Shown here piece by piece: positions 1 through 5,338 of a DNA stretch of 5,338 nucleotides. The notes beneath the pieces are model-generated. The model was not told the origin of the DNA and did no database searches. It saw only the letters and a program-made list of their open reading frames with translations. The stretch's first letter is position 1. Each line of letters starts with the position of its first letter. Position numbers and translations under genes: made by a program. The stretch covers positions 1-5,338 of the forward strand of contig CAJBIS010000410.1 in the NCBI GenBank assembly GCA_903953195.1. The letters run 5' to 3'. The stretch is from an uncultured Actinomycetes bacterium (GTDB taxonomy: Bacteria; Actinomycetota; Acidimicrobiia; Acidimicrobiales; Microtrichaceae).

Positions 1-675
1 GGTGACGTCCTGCGTGTCATGCGTCAGGGCCGTGACGTCGGGGACTTCGCGGACTCGTTCGCGGCGACGAGCCTGGAGCGGCTCACCGGATGGTTCGTGC
101 TGCCGGTGCTCTCCGCGATCGGTCTGCTGGCGGGCACCGGGTTGATGAGTCTGGGCACGGCGACCGCCGTCGCCGTCGTGGTCGATGTGGTCACCCTCGT
201 CGCGCTGGGTGGGCTGCTGTGGGTCGCGGGCCATCCTCGTGGCGCCGGCCGGCTGGTGAACCGCGCCGGCTGGCAGCGCTACCTCGGCGCGGTGCACCTG
301 GGGATCGTGGCGGTTCGCCACCATCCCGGCCGGGTCACCCGGATGGTGCTCGCGGGCCTCGCCTTCCAGTTCATGCAGTGCGTCTCGGTCTGGGCCGCCG
401 GTCGGGCGCTCGGCCTCCCGCAGGTGACGCTCTTCGCCGCCATGGCGTTCTTCCCCCCGACCGCGGTGATCCAGAACTTCCCGCTGGCCCTCGGCGGGCT
501 CGGCGTCCGGGAGGCGGCGTTCGTGCTGTTCTTCGGCGCGCTGGGCGTCTCGGACGAGCAGGCGATCGCGCTCGGCCTGCTGGTGTACCTGGTGTTCGTG
601 CTCGCGAGCCTCGCCGGCGCACCGAGTTTCGCGTTCGGGAGCCGTCGGATGCGCTCCGACGCCGAGGCGACCTGA
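1..675 (+). CDS. Flippase-like / LPG synthase transmembrane-domain protein, 3' part (5' end outside window)
   Basis: This is the C-terminal 224 residues of a polytopic inner-membrane protein. The frame is open to the first base and begins with GDVLRV, which matches the internal G-D-x-L-R motif of the lysylphosphatidylglycerol synthase TM-region family (PF03706, UPF0104/TIGR00374-like). The ATG at position 19 is therefore internal, not the start. Further family hallmarks are SLERLTG (residues 24-30) and, near the end, PLALGGLGVREAA (161-173) followed by ALGVSDEQAIALGLL. Hydrophobic stretches near residues 31-49, 54-76, 112-136, 141-157, 169-182 and 186-206 suggest about six helices, with a short Arg-containing tail that would end in the cytoplasm. 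Family members move or modify lipids or polyprenyl-linked substrates, as in the MprF flippase domain, but many have no known substrate. No aminoacyl-transferase domain follows, so it is not a complete MprF. The family call is firm; the substrate is unknown. Confidence 0.88.
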   Translation, partial: GDVLRVMRQGRDVGDFADSFAATSLERLTGWFVLPVLSAIGLLAGTGLMSLGTATAVAVVVDVVTLVALGGLLWVAGHPRGAGRLVNRAGWQRYLGAVHLGIVAVRHHPGRVTRMVLAGLAFQFMQCVSVWAAGRALGLPQVTLFAAMAFFPPTAVIQNFPLALGGLGVREAAFVLFFGALGVSDEQAIALGLLVYLVFVLASLAGAPSFAFGSRRMRSDAEAT

Positions 676-680
676 ACACC

Positions 681-696
681 CGTCACCCTCGTGACG
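681..696 (+). terminator. Short hairpin just after the flippase-like gene; weak terminator candidate
   Basis: CGTCAC (681-686) and GTGACG (691-696) form a perfect 6-bp stem around a CCTC loop, five bases after the stop codon at 673-675. No T-tract follows, so intrinsic termination is uncertain. The GTG at 691 lies in the 3' arm, which argues against it being the dxs start. Confidence 0.3.
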
Positions 697-721
697 TGTG
701 ACCGCGCCGGTCGGGACTGCA

Positions 722-757
722 TCCAGAGCGGCACGTCTGGACGAAATGTCGACGTGC
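722..757 (+). promoter_or_regulatory. Two overlapping inverted repeats upstream of dxs
   Basis: TCCAGA (722-727) pairs with TCTGGA (736-741) across 8 nt. GCACGTC (731-737) pairs with GACGTGC (751-757) across 13 nt. The two share bases 731-741, so as RNA they cannot form together. They lie 190-220 bp before the preferred dxs start and could be an operator, part of a leader, or chance. No good -35/-10 pair is visible nearby: TTGACG at 775-780 has no partner about 17 bp downstream. Confidence 0.2.
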
Positions 758-834
758 ACCAGACCTCTGCCCACTTGACGACACGTGACCGTGACGGCGG
801 CCCCGACCTGGATCCGGCCGGGTCCGATCAGCCC

Positions 835-870
835 GTTGAGGCCTCGGTCGAGGCGCCCGTCGAGGCGGTG
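835..870 (+). repeat. Three tandem imperfect 12-bp repeats just upstream of dxs
   Basis: Units at 835-846, 847-858 and 859-870 share the pattern GTYGAGGC plus four variable bases. Read in the dxs frame they give V-E-A-S, V-E-A-P, V-E-A-V, a low-complexity acidic segment. The third codon bases are almost all G or C, which fits translated sequence. The repeat may be part of a disordered N-terminal extension of Dxs or simply spacer DNA. Confidence 0.55.
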
Positions 871-928
871 GTCCCGCCCTCGATCGACCTGACGGAGGCC
901 CCTTCGGGGACTACGGTGACACTCACCC

Positions 929-934
929 AGGAGG
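929..934 (+). promoter_or_regulatory. Shine-Dalgarno AGGAGG for dxs
   Basis: A full-consensus AGGAGG ends 11 nt before the ATG at 946. The spacing is slightly long but workable. It is the strongest ribosome-binding site seen before any candidate start in this frame and is the main local reason for choosing ATG 946. Confidence 0.6.
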
Positions 935-945
935 CCGCCGACGCG

Positions 946-2808
946 ATGTTGTTGGAGAAGATCACCGGGCCCGCAGACCTGCAGGGTCTCGACGCCCAGC
1001 AACTCACGTGGCTCGCCGCTGAGATCCGTGAGGACATCGTCCAGCAGGTCACGACGCACGGCGGGCACCTCGGCTCCAACCTCGGTGCGGTCGAGCTCAC
1101 GCTGGCGATCCACCGGGTCTTCCGGTCCCCGCACGACATGATCCTGTGGGACACCGGCCACCAGGCCTACGTCCACAAGATGATCACCGGGCGGCGGGAC
1201 GACTTCGACCAGCTCCGCCAAGAGGGCGGGATGTCGGGTTACCCGAGCCGTTCGGAATCCGAGCACGACTGGATCGAGAACAGTCACGCCTCGACGATCA
1301 TCTCGTACGCGCACGGCATGGCCACGGCGCTGCACCTGCGAGGCGAGGACGACCGCGCCATCGTGGCCGTGATCGGCGACGGTGCGCTGACCGGCGGCAT
1401 GGCGTACGAGGGTCTGAACAATCTGGGCCACTCGGGTCGCAAGGCGATCATCGTACTGAACGACAACGGTCGCTCGTACGCACCGACGGCATCCCGGCTG
1501 GGCGAGAGCCTCTCCCGGTTCCGCGCCTCGTCGACCTACCAGCGCAACCGGGCCAGGATGGAACGACTGATCCACGACGTCCCGGTCGTGGGCGGCTACC
1601 TCGAGCGCGGTGTCGACGGCGCCAAGGCCGCCATCCGCGAGATCTTCGAACCGCCGGCGTTCTTCGAACAGCTCGGCGTGAACTACCTCGGCCCCTACGA
1701 CGGCCACGACATCGCCAGCATGGAACAGGCACTCCGGGCGGCCCGTGATCTCGACGGGCCGGTCGTCGTGCACGTCCTGACCCAGAAGGGTCGCGGTTAC
1801 GCACCCGCCGAGAACGACGACGTCAAGAACATGCACGACACGTCGGAGCTGAAGGACGGCTCGTTCACCGCGGCGTTCTCCGAGGCGATGGTGGTCGAGG
1901 GTGAACGCCGCGACGACCTGGTCGCCATCACCGCCGCCATGCCCGACTCAACCGGTCTACTCCCGTTCGGTGACCGTTTCCCGGACCGCATGTTCGATGT
2001 CGGCATCGCCGAGCAGCATGCCGTCACCTCGGCGGCGGGCATGGCCATGTGTGGTCTGCGTCCGGTGGTCGCCGTGTACTCGACGTTCCTGACCCGGGCG
2101 ATCGATCAGGTGAACCTCGACGTCGGCCTGCACCAGCAGCCGGTGATCTTCGCACTCGACCGTGCCGGGATCACCGGCGACGACGGCGCATCGCACCACG
2201 GCGTCCTGGACCTGGTGCTGTTGTCCAAGGTTCCGGACATGACGCTGTTCGCGCCGTCGAACCACGCCGAGGTCCACCAGATGCTCCGCGACGCCCTCGA
2301 CCTGTGCACCGACGGCCCTGCGGCCATTCGTTTCCCGAAGACGATGCCGCCGGACGAGCTCGACACGGAGCTCGCCACCGCCGGTTCCGGCCTGTCGGCC
2401 CGACAGCTCCGCTCCGGTCAGGACGTCTGCATCATCGGGGTCGGCAAGATGCTCGCCGCAGCACGCGACGCCGCCGACAAGCTCGCCGCCGAGGGTCTGG
2501 ACGTGACGGTGTGGGATCCGCGGGTCGTCAAGCCGCTCGACGCCGATCTGCTCGAGGACGCGGCACGACACCGTCTGGTCGTCACGGTCGAGGACGGACT
2601 GCGAGACGGAGGTGTCGGCTCGGCGATCGCCGATGCGCTCTCGAAGCTCGCTCCGACCGACGGTCCGCTCGTGCGGGTGCTCGGAGTGCCGTCGGTCTAC
2701 CTGTCACACGGCAAGCCCGACGCGATCCTGGCCCGGCTCGGGCTCGATTCCGACGGCATCGTGGACGAGGTCCTCGCGTGGACCCGCTCAGCAGCCGGCC
2801 AGCGCTGA
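946..2808 (+). CDS. dxs: 1-deoxy-D-xylulose-5-phosphate synthase (Dxs)
   Basis: Dxs is a cytosolic thiamine-diphosphate enzyme that condenses pyruvate with glyceraldehyde 3-phosphate to 1-deoxy-D-xylulose 5-phosphate, with loss of CO2. This is the first step of the MEP isoprenoid pathway and also supplies thiamine and pyridoxal synthesis. From ATG 946 it has 620 residues, the usual family length, and starts with the typical M-L-x-x-I-x-G-P-x-D-L. Visible motifs are HGGHLGSNLG (38-47, His41), WDTGHQ (68-73, His72), the ThDP/Mg motif GDG (144-146) with LNDN (171-174), and YLGPYDGHD (247-255). DVGIAEQHAV (351-360) carries the catalytic Glu356. STFLTRAIDQ holds Arg384, and DRAGITGDDGASHHG (405-419) holds Asp413 and His417. 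The transketolase C-terminal domain follows, with WDPRVVKPLD (523-532) and VEDGLRDGG. The active site appears intact. The start is less certain: the frame is open back to GTG 691 and the last ~48 upstream codons have coding-like base usage. The linker between the first two domains is short (about residues 290-312). Confidence 0.96.
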   Translation: MLLEKITGPADLQGLDAQQLTWLAAEIREDIVQQVTTHGGHLGSNLGAVELTLAIHRVFRSPHDMILWDTGHQAYVHKMITGRRDDFDQLRQEGGMSGYPSRSESEHDWIENSHASTIISYAHGMATALHLRGEDDRAIVAVIGDGALTGGMAYEGLNNLGHSGRKAIIVLNDNGRSYAPTASRLGESLSRFRASSTYQRNRARMERLIHDVPVVGGYLERGVDGAKAAIREIFEPPAFFEQLGVNYLGPYDGHDIASMEQALRAARDLDGPVVVHVLTQKGRGYAPAENDDVKNMHDTSELKDGSFTAAFSEAMVVEGERRDDLVAITAAMPDSTGLLPFGDRFPDRMFDVGIAEQHAVTSAAGMAMCGLRPVVAVYSTFLTRAIDQVNLDVGLHQQPVIFALDRAGITGDDGASHHGVLDLVLLSKVPDMTLFAPSNHAEVHQMLRDALDLCTDGPAAIRFPKTMPPDELDTELATAGSGLSARQLRSGQDVCIIGVGKMLAAARDAADKLAAEGLDVTVWDPRVVKPLDADLLEDAARHRLVVTVEDGLRDGGVGSAIADALSKLAPTDGPLVRVLGVPSVYLSHGKPDAILARLGLDSDGIVDEVLAWTRSAAGQR

Positions 2809-2845
2809 ATCTGCTGCTCCACCCGCTCGCCAGCCGGTTCGTCGC

Positions 2846-2858
2846 GACCGCTCCGGTC
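2846..2858. terminator. Minor hairpin in the dxs/nfuA convergent gap
   Basis: GACCG (2846-2850) and CGGTC (2854-2858) form a 5-bp stem with a 3-nt loop, 37 bases after the dxs stop. It is short and has no T-tract. It may contribute to ending dxs transcripts, but chance is a serious alternative at this GC content. Confidence 0.2.
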
Positions 2859-2870
2859 ACTCCGACGCCC

Positions 2871-2886
2871 GATGCCGACGGGCATC
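2871..2886. terminator. Tetraloop hairpin between convergent dxs and nfuA; possible bidirectional terminator
   Basis: GATGCC (2871-2876) and GGCATC (2881-2886) form a perfect 6-bp stem around a GACG loop. The 3' arm overlaps two bases of the nfuA stop codon (2885-2887 on the + strand). It is 62 bp beyond the dxs stop, so it could serve both converging transcripts. No T-tract is present on either strand, so function is unproven. Confidence 0.35.
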
Positions 2887-3556
2887 ACTCCGTGTAGAAC
2901 GGGTTCTCGCCGGCGGTGTGGTCGGTGGCGTCGATCACGTCGACGATCTCCGGGACGTGCTCGAGGATCGCCTTCTTGATGCCGTCCGAGAGGGTGATGG
3001 CGCTCACGGAGCATCCCTGACAACCGCCGCCCATCGTCACGTAGACCTTGTTCTCGTCGTCGATGCCGACGAGGGTCGCGTACCCGCCGTGGGCCGCGAG
3101 TGCCGGGTTGATCGACTGCTCGAGCAGTTGCGCCACCCGTTCGGCGAGGTCGCCGGAGAGTTCCACCGTGATCCCGGCGAGCGGGTCGGGACGGTTGGGG
3201 TTGCGGATCACGAGTCCGCCCTGACCGGCGTCACGCGGCAGGTCGAGTTCAGCTCCCTGCAGGTTCTCGACGGTGTCCTCGGGGATCACGATCGTCAGAC
3301 CGTCGATCTCGTAGCGGACGTGTGGACCGTCGAGCTCGGCGAGTCCCTCGAAGCTCAGGTCGTAGGCGAACTCCGTCCCGGCGATCCCGGTGATGGCGAC
3401 CCGCAGCCCGAGCGACGTGGGGTCGTCCTCGTCGGCCCGGATGCCGAGCACGGTCTCGAGCGCGGCGTCCGAGACCGTCATGACGACGTCGGACGTCGCC
3501 GGCCGATCCTGGTCGTCGCTGCTGCTCGCCGAGGGGTCGTCGGTACTCACGCTCAT
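2885..3556 (-). CDS. nfuA: NfuA-type Fe-S cluster carrier (degenerate A-type domain plus NifU C-terminal domain)
   Basis: This is a predicted cytosolic Fe-S carrier that binds a [4Fe-4S] cluster across a homodimer and delivers it to client enzymes. From ATG 3556 it has 223 residues. Residues 1-25 are a Ser/Asp-rich, probably disordered tail. Residues about 26-122 resemble an A-type (IscA/HesB) fold, ending GGLVIRNPNRP, but lack all three cluster-binding cysteines of true A-type proteins; E. coli NfuA is degenerate in the same way. Residues about 135-215 are the NifU C-terminal domain: INPALAAHGGYATLVGI, then GGGCQGCSVSAITL with the CxxC pair Cys179 and Cys182, then VPEIVDVIDATDH. These are the only two cysteines in the protein. 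The frame extends three codons to GTG 3565. ATG is preferred because neither start has a clear Shine-Dalgarno sequence and a -10-like TATTAC lies 10 bp before the ATG. It converges with dxs and diverges from the DUF6159-like gene. Confidence 0.93.
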   Translation of the reverse strand: MSVSTDDPSASSSDDQDRPATSDVVMTVSDAALETVLGIRADEDDPTSLGLRVAITGIAGTEFAYDLSFEGLAELDGPHVRYEIDGLTIVIPEDTVENLQGAELDLPRDAGQGGLVIRNPNRPDPLAGITVELSGDLAERVAQLLEQSINPALAAHGGYATLVGIDDENKVYVTMGGGCQGCSVSAITLSDGIKKAILEHVPEIVDVIDATDHTAGENPFYTE

Positions 3557-3566
3557 TTCCAACACC

Positions 3567-3572
3567 GTAATA
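3567..3572 (-). promoter_or_regulatory. Candidate -10 element for nfuA (leaderless or very short leader)
   Basis: TATTAC on the minus strand matches TATAAT at four of six positions and sits in the most AT-rich stretch of the divergent gap. Ten bases separate it from ATG 3556, so transcription would begin at or within about 0-3 nt of the start codon. No -35 match is seen. This is an inference from spacing and base composition. Confidence 0.3.
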
Positions 3573-3650
3573 GGAGAAATCCGGCGCGCCCACCCACCGC
3601 AGCGATCCGAATGTCGCAGGACGGTCCGTCGGAACCGCCTGCTGCAGGTG

Positions 3651-3656
3651 CATACT
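3651..3656 (+). promoter_or_regulatory. Candidate -10 element for the DUF6159-like gene (leaderless)
   Basis: CATACT matches TATAAT at four of six positions, including the important A at position 2 and T at position 6. Six bases separate it from GTG 3663, which would place the transcription start on the start codon, a common leaderless layout in actinobacteria. No -35 is evident. An alternative is translation from the weak AGGTG at 3646-3650, which ends 12 nt before the GTG. Confidence 0.35.
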
Positions 3657-3662
3657 CACGTC

Positions 3663-4517
3663 GTGGGAACCCTCAGACGATCGTTCACCCTCGTCCGCAC
3701 CTCGTGGGCCGTGCTGCGCCAGGACAAGGAACTCATCATCCTGCCGGTGCTGTCGGTGATCGCCGCCGGCTTCCTCGTCCTGCCGTTCTTCATCGGGGCG
3801 ATCGCCATCGGCGCCACCTCGGACAGCGACTCGCTCGGTCCCGTCGGCTGGGTGCTGATGTTCATCGGCTACGTCGTCGGCGCCTACGTGACGATCTTCT
3901 TCCAGACCGCGCTGGTGCTCGGGGCCAACGATCGCCTGACCGGTGGCAACCCGTCGCTCGGAAGTGCGCTGTCGATGGCGGCATCCAACGCCGGACGGAT
4001 TCTGCCGTGGGCGATCATCTCGGCCACGGTGTCGGTGGTGCTGCAGGCCATCCAGGAGCGCGCCGGCGCGATCGGGCGCATCGTCGTCGGGTTGGTCGGT
4101 CTCGCGTGGACGCTGGTCACCATGCTCGTGCTCCCGATCCTCGTCATCGAGCAGGTGGGTGTGAAGGATGCGCTCAGCCGGTCGGCGACGGCGTTCAAGC
4201 GCACGTGGGGCGAGAACGTCGTCGGGAACGGCGGGATCGGCATCGTGGGCTTCCTCGGGACGCTGCTCGGGCTGGTCGTGGCCGGACCGATCGTGGCCCT
4301 CGGCGTCAGCCGGTCGGCCACCGGGCTGGTGGTCGTCGGCGTCGTGCTCTTCGTGCTGTGGGTGCTGCTGGTCTCGGCCTTCACGTCGGCACTGAGCGCC
4401 GTGTTCCGCACGGCGCTCTACCGCTTCGCCGTGCTCGGCGAGGAGCCGAGCGGGTTCACCCACGAGCAGATCGCCGGCGCGTTCCGGCCGAAGTCGACGT
4501 CGGCCTCGGCCGCCTGA
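3663..4517 (+). CDS. DUF6159-like six-helix membrane protein of unknown function
   Basis: This predicted 284-residue integral membrane protein has no known function. The start region, GTLRRSFTLVRTSWAVLRQDKELIILPVLS (given in parts: residues 2-16 amphipathic, then LRQDKELIILPVLS at 18-31), is typical of the DUF6159 family as I recall it. Those proteins begin with an amphipathic segment ending in a conserved R-x-D-K-E-L just before the first membrane helix. Hydrophobic segments lie near residues 23-50, 61-87, 112-130, 138-163, 191-214 and 221-246, with loops such as NDRLTGGNPSLGSALSMA (89-106) and VKDALSRSATAFKRTWG (167-183). The two loops look like related Ser/Ala-containing turns between paired helices. 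GTG 3663 is chosen because the family motif begins there. The longer in-frame extension to ATG 3390 runs antisense through nfuA and is not credible. It diverges from nfuA and converges with the ABC-F gene 8 bp away. No enzyme motif is visible. Confidence 0.88.
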   Translation: MGTLRRSFTLVRTSWAVLRQDKELIILPVLSVIAAGFLVLPFFIGAIAIGATSDSDSLGPVGWVLMFIGYVVGAYVTIFFQTALVLGANDRLTGGNPSLGSALSMAASNAGRILPWAIISATVSVVLQAIQERAGAIGRIVVGLVGLAWTLVTMLVLPILVIEQVGVKDALSRSATAFKRTWGENVVGNGGIGIVGFLGTLLGLVVAGPIVALGVSRSATGLVVVGVVLFVLWVLLVSAFTSALSAVFRTALYRFAVLGEEPSGFTHEQIAGAFRPKSTSASAA

Positions 4518-4524
4518 GCGGCCG
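4507..4524. terminator. Perfect GC-only hairpin across a convergent gene junction; bidirectional terminator candidate
   Basis: CGGCCGC (4507-4513) and GCGGCCG (4518-4524) form a perfect 7-bp stem of only G-C pairs around a CTGA loop. The loop includes the TGA stop of the DUF6159-like gene (4515-4517), and the structure ends one base before the ABC-F stop (4526-4528, minus). Its symmetry means both converging transcripts would carry the same hairpin. No T-tract follows on either strand. Confidence 0.45.
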
Positions 4525-4525
4525 G

Positions 4526-5338
4526 TCACACGTCGAGGCCACGCTCCTCGGCGGCACTGGCGAGTTCCAACCACCGTTCCTCGGCGTCGGCGACCGCCCG
4601 ATCGAGCGCCGCCACCTCGGACCCGAGCCGAGCCAACTCGGCGTGATCCCCGGCGGCCGCCGCCTCGGTCACAGATGGCTCCAACAACGCCCGCTTCGCC
4701 TGCGCTGCGGCGAGCTCCCGGGACGCATCACGGAGCCGGTGGCGCACGGTGGACGCGCTCGGACCGGACGTCGCCGCCGGTCGGCCCACGGAGCGACGGG
4801 CACCGCCCGTCGCTCCCGTCCGCCCCGTGCGCCGCGCCGCACGGCGTTCTGCCTCGTACGAGGCGTAGCCGCCGGGACGTCGCGCCGCGGTCCCGTGACC
4901 GTCGAGCACGATCACGTCGGCGACCGTGCGTTCGAGGAAGGCCCGGTCGTGACTGACCACCACCAACGCACCCGGCCACTCGTCGAGGAAGTCCTCGAGC
5001 TGGCGCAGGGTGTCGAGATCGAGGTCGTTGGTCGGCTCGTCGAGCAACAGCACGTTCGGCCGGTCGGCCAGCACCATCAGCAACTGGAGACGCCGCCGCT
5101 CGCCGCCGGACAACAGTCCCACCGGTGCCCACTGGGCGTCGTCGTCGAACCAGAACGCGTCCAGCAGGGCGGCGTCGCGCCAGTCGGCGTTCCGGTGCGG
5201 TCCCGTGATGGCCTCCCGGACACGAACGGAGGGATCCAACTCGCGCCCACGCTGGTCGTAGACACCCATGCGGACCGTCGAGCCGGTCTCGACGGTCCCG
5301 GCGCTCGGTTCCAGACGCCCGCCGATGAAGTCGAGCAA
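4526..5338 (-). CDS. uup: ABC-F family ATPase, Uup-like, C-terminal part (N-terminus outside window)
   Basis: These are the last 270 residues of a soluble ABC-F protein. The frame is open to the window edge, where LLDFIGGRLEPSAGTV is the sequence just after a Walker A motif (normally G-K-S/T-T-L-L), so this is the second ATPase domain and the TTG at the edge is an internal Leu codon. Visible elements are Q-loop Gln29, signature LSGGE (76-80), Walker B VLLLDEP (96-102), TNDLDLDTL and H-loop SHDR (129-132), then PGGYASYEAERR. Residues about 165-198 are an Arg/Thr/Gly-rich linker. Residues about 199-265 form an Ala/Glu/Leu-rich coiled coil of the kind at the Uup C-terminus (ABC_tran_CTD). ABC-F proteins have no membrane domain and act on ribosomes; Uup is linked to ribosome biogenesis and, in E. 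coli, to precise excision of transposons. EttA lacks this tail. The family is certain; the Uup assignment is likely. Confidence 0.9.
   Translation of the reverse strand: MLDFIGGRLEPSAGTVETGSTVRMGVYDQRGRELDPSVRVREAITGPHRNADWRDAALLDAFWFDDDAQWAPVGLLSGGERRRLQLLMVLADRPNVLLLDEPTNDLDLDTLRQLEDFLDEWPGALVVVSHDRAFLERTVADVIVLDGHGTAARRPGGYASYEAERRAARRTGRTGATGGARRSVGRPAATSGPSASTVRHRLRDASRELAAAQAKRALLEPSVTEAAAAGDHAELARLGSEVAALDRAVADAEERWLELASAAEERGLDV

Noticed and set aside
19..675. ATG 19 as the true start of the flippase-like gene
   Set aside because: The family motif GDVLRV lies upstream of it and runs from the window edge, so the gene is truncated rather than short.
775..780. TTGACG as a -35 element for dxs
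   Set aside because: No -10-like hexamer is found 16-19 bp downstream; that region is G/C-rich.
1957..2571. 204-codon minus-strand open frame inside dxs
   Set aside because: It is an antisense shadow of a strongly conserved dxs region, with no family resemblance.
2049..2897. 282-codon plus-strand open frame overlapping the 3' half of dxs
   Set aside because: It is an Arg/Pro-rich translation in an alternative frame of dxs with no recognisable domain.
3583..3590. GGCGCGCC 8-bp palindrome in the divergent gap
   Set aside because: A pure G/C palindrome of this length is common in such DNA, and no flanking symmetry supports an operator.
3390..3662. Long in-frame N-terminal extension of the DUF6159-like gene to ATG 3390
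   Set aside because: It would run 167 bp antisense through nfuA and the promoter gap, and the recognisable family N-terminus begins at GTG 3663.
3249..4574. 441-codon open frame on the minus strand
   Set aside because: The product is Arg/Asp/His/Gly-rich with no domain and lies opposite the DUF6159-like gene and in another frame of nfuA. Such shadow frames are expected in GC-rich coding DNA.
5336..5338. TTG at the right edge as the start of the ABC-F gene
   Set aside because: It encodes the Leu directly following Walker A in this family. The protein must continue outside the window.

Overview
The window is GC-rich, gene-dense bacterial DNA. Very high G/C at third codon positions, GTG and other non-ATG starts, and actinobacterial signatures in the Dxs and NfuA-type proteins point to a high-GC actinobacterium. 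An Acidimicrobiia-like lineage is possible, but this is an inference from protein style and was not tested. I see no mobile element, CRISPR array, tRNA or rRNA.

Layout from left to right. (1) Positions 1-675 (+) hold the 3' end of a multi-pass membrane protein of the lysylphosphatidylglycerol-synthase transmembrane / flippase-like family, truncated by the left edge. (2) A 270-bp gap contains several short inverted repeats and a 3 x 12-bp tandem repeat. It is open in the dxs frame and its second half looks coding. (3) dxs (+, 946-2808) encodes a full-length 1-deoxy-D-xylulose-5-phosphate synthase, the entry enzyme of the MEP isoprenoid pathway. (4) A 76-bp convergent gap carries two small hairpins. 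(5) An nfuA-like gene (-, 2885-3556) encodes a degenerate A-type domain fused to a CxxC NifU-type Fe-S scaffold domain. (6) A roughly 106-bp divergent gap probably contains two promoters and has no clear Shine-Dalgarno sequence for either gene. (7) A six-helix DUF6159-like membrane protein (+, 3663-4517) follows. (8) After an 8-bp convergent gap comes the 3' part of an ABC-F ATPase of Uup type (-, 4526-5338), truncated by the right edge.

The genes look like ordinary chromosomal housekeeping and membrane functions in single-gene transcription units with alternating orientation, not an operon or a dedicated system. One plausible functional link is that the MEP pathway begun by Dxs ends with the [4Fe-4S] enzymes IspG and IspH, which are typical clients of Fe-S carriers such as NfuA. 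The two genes are convergent, so co-regulation is not implied. I found no convincing novel biological system. The points most worth a second look are the possible N-terminal extension of Dxs, a shortened linker in Dxs, possible leaderless starts on both sides of the divergent gap, and tetraloop hairpins without T-tracts at gene 3' ends.
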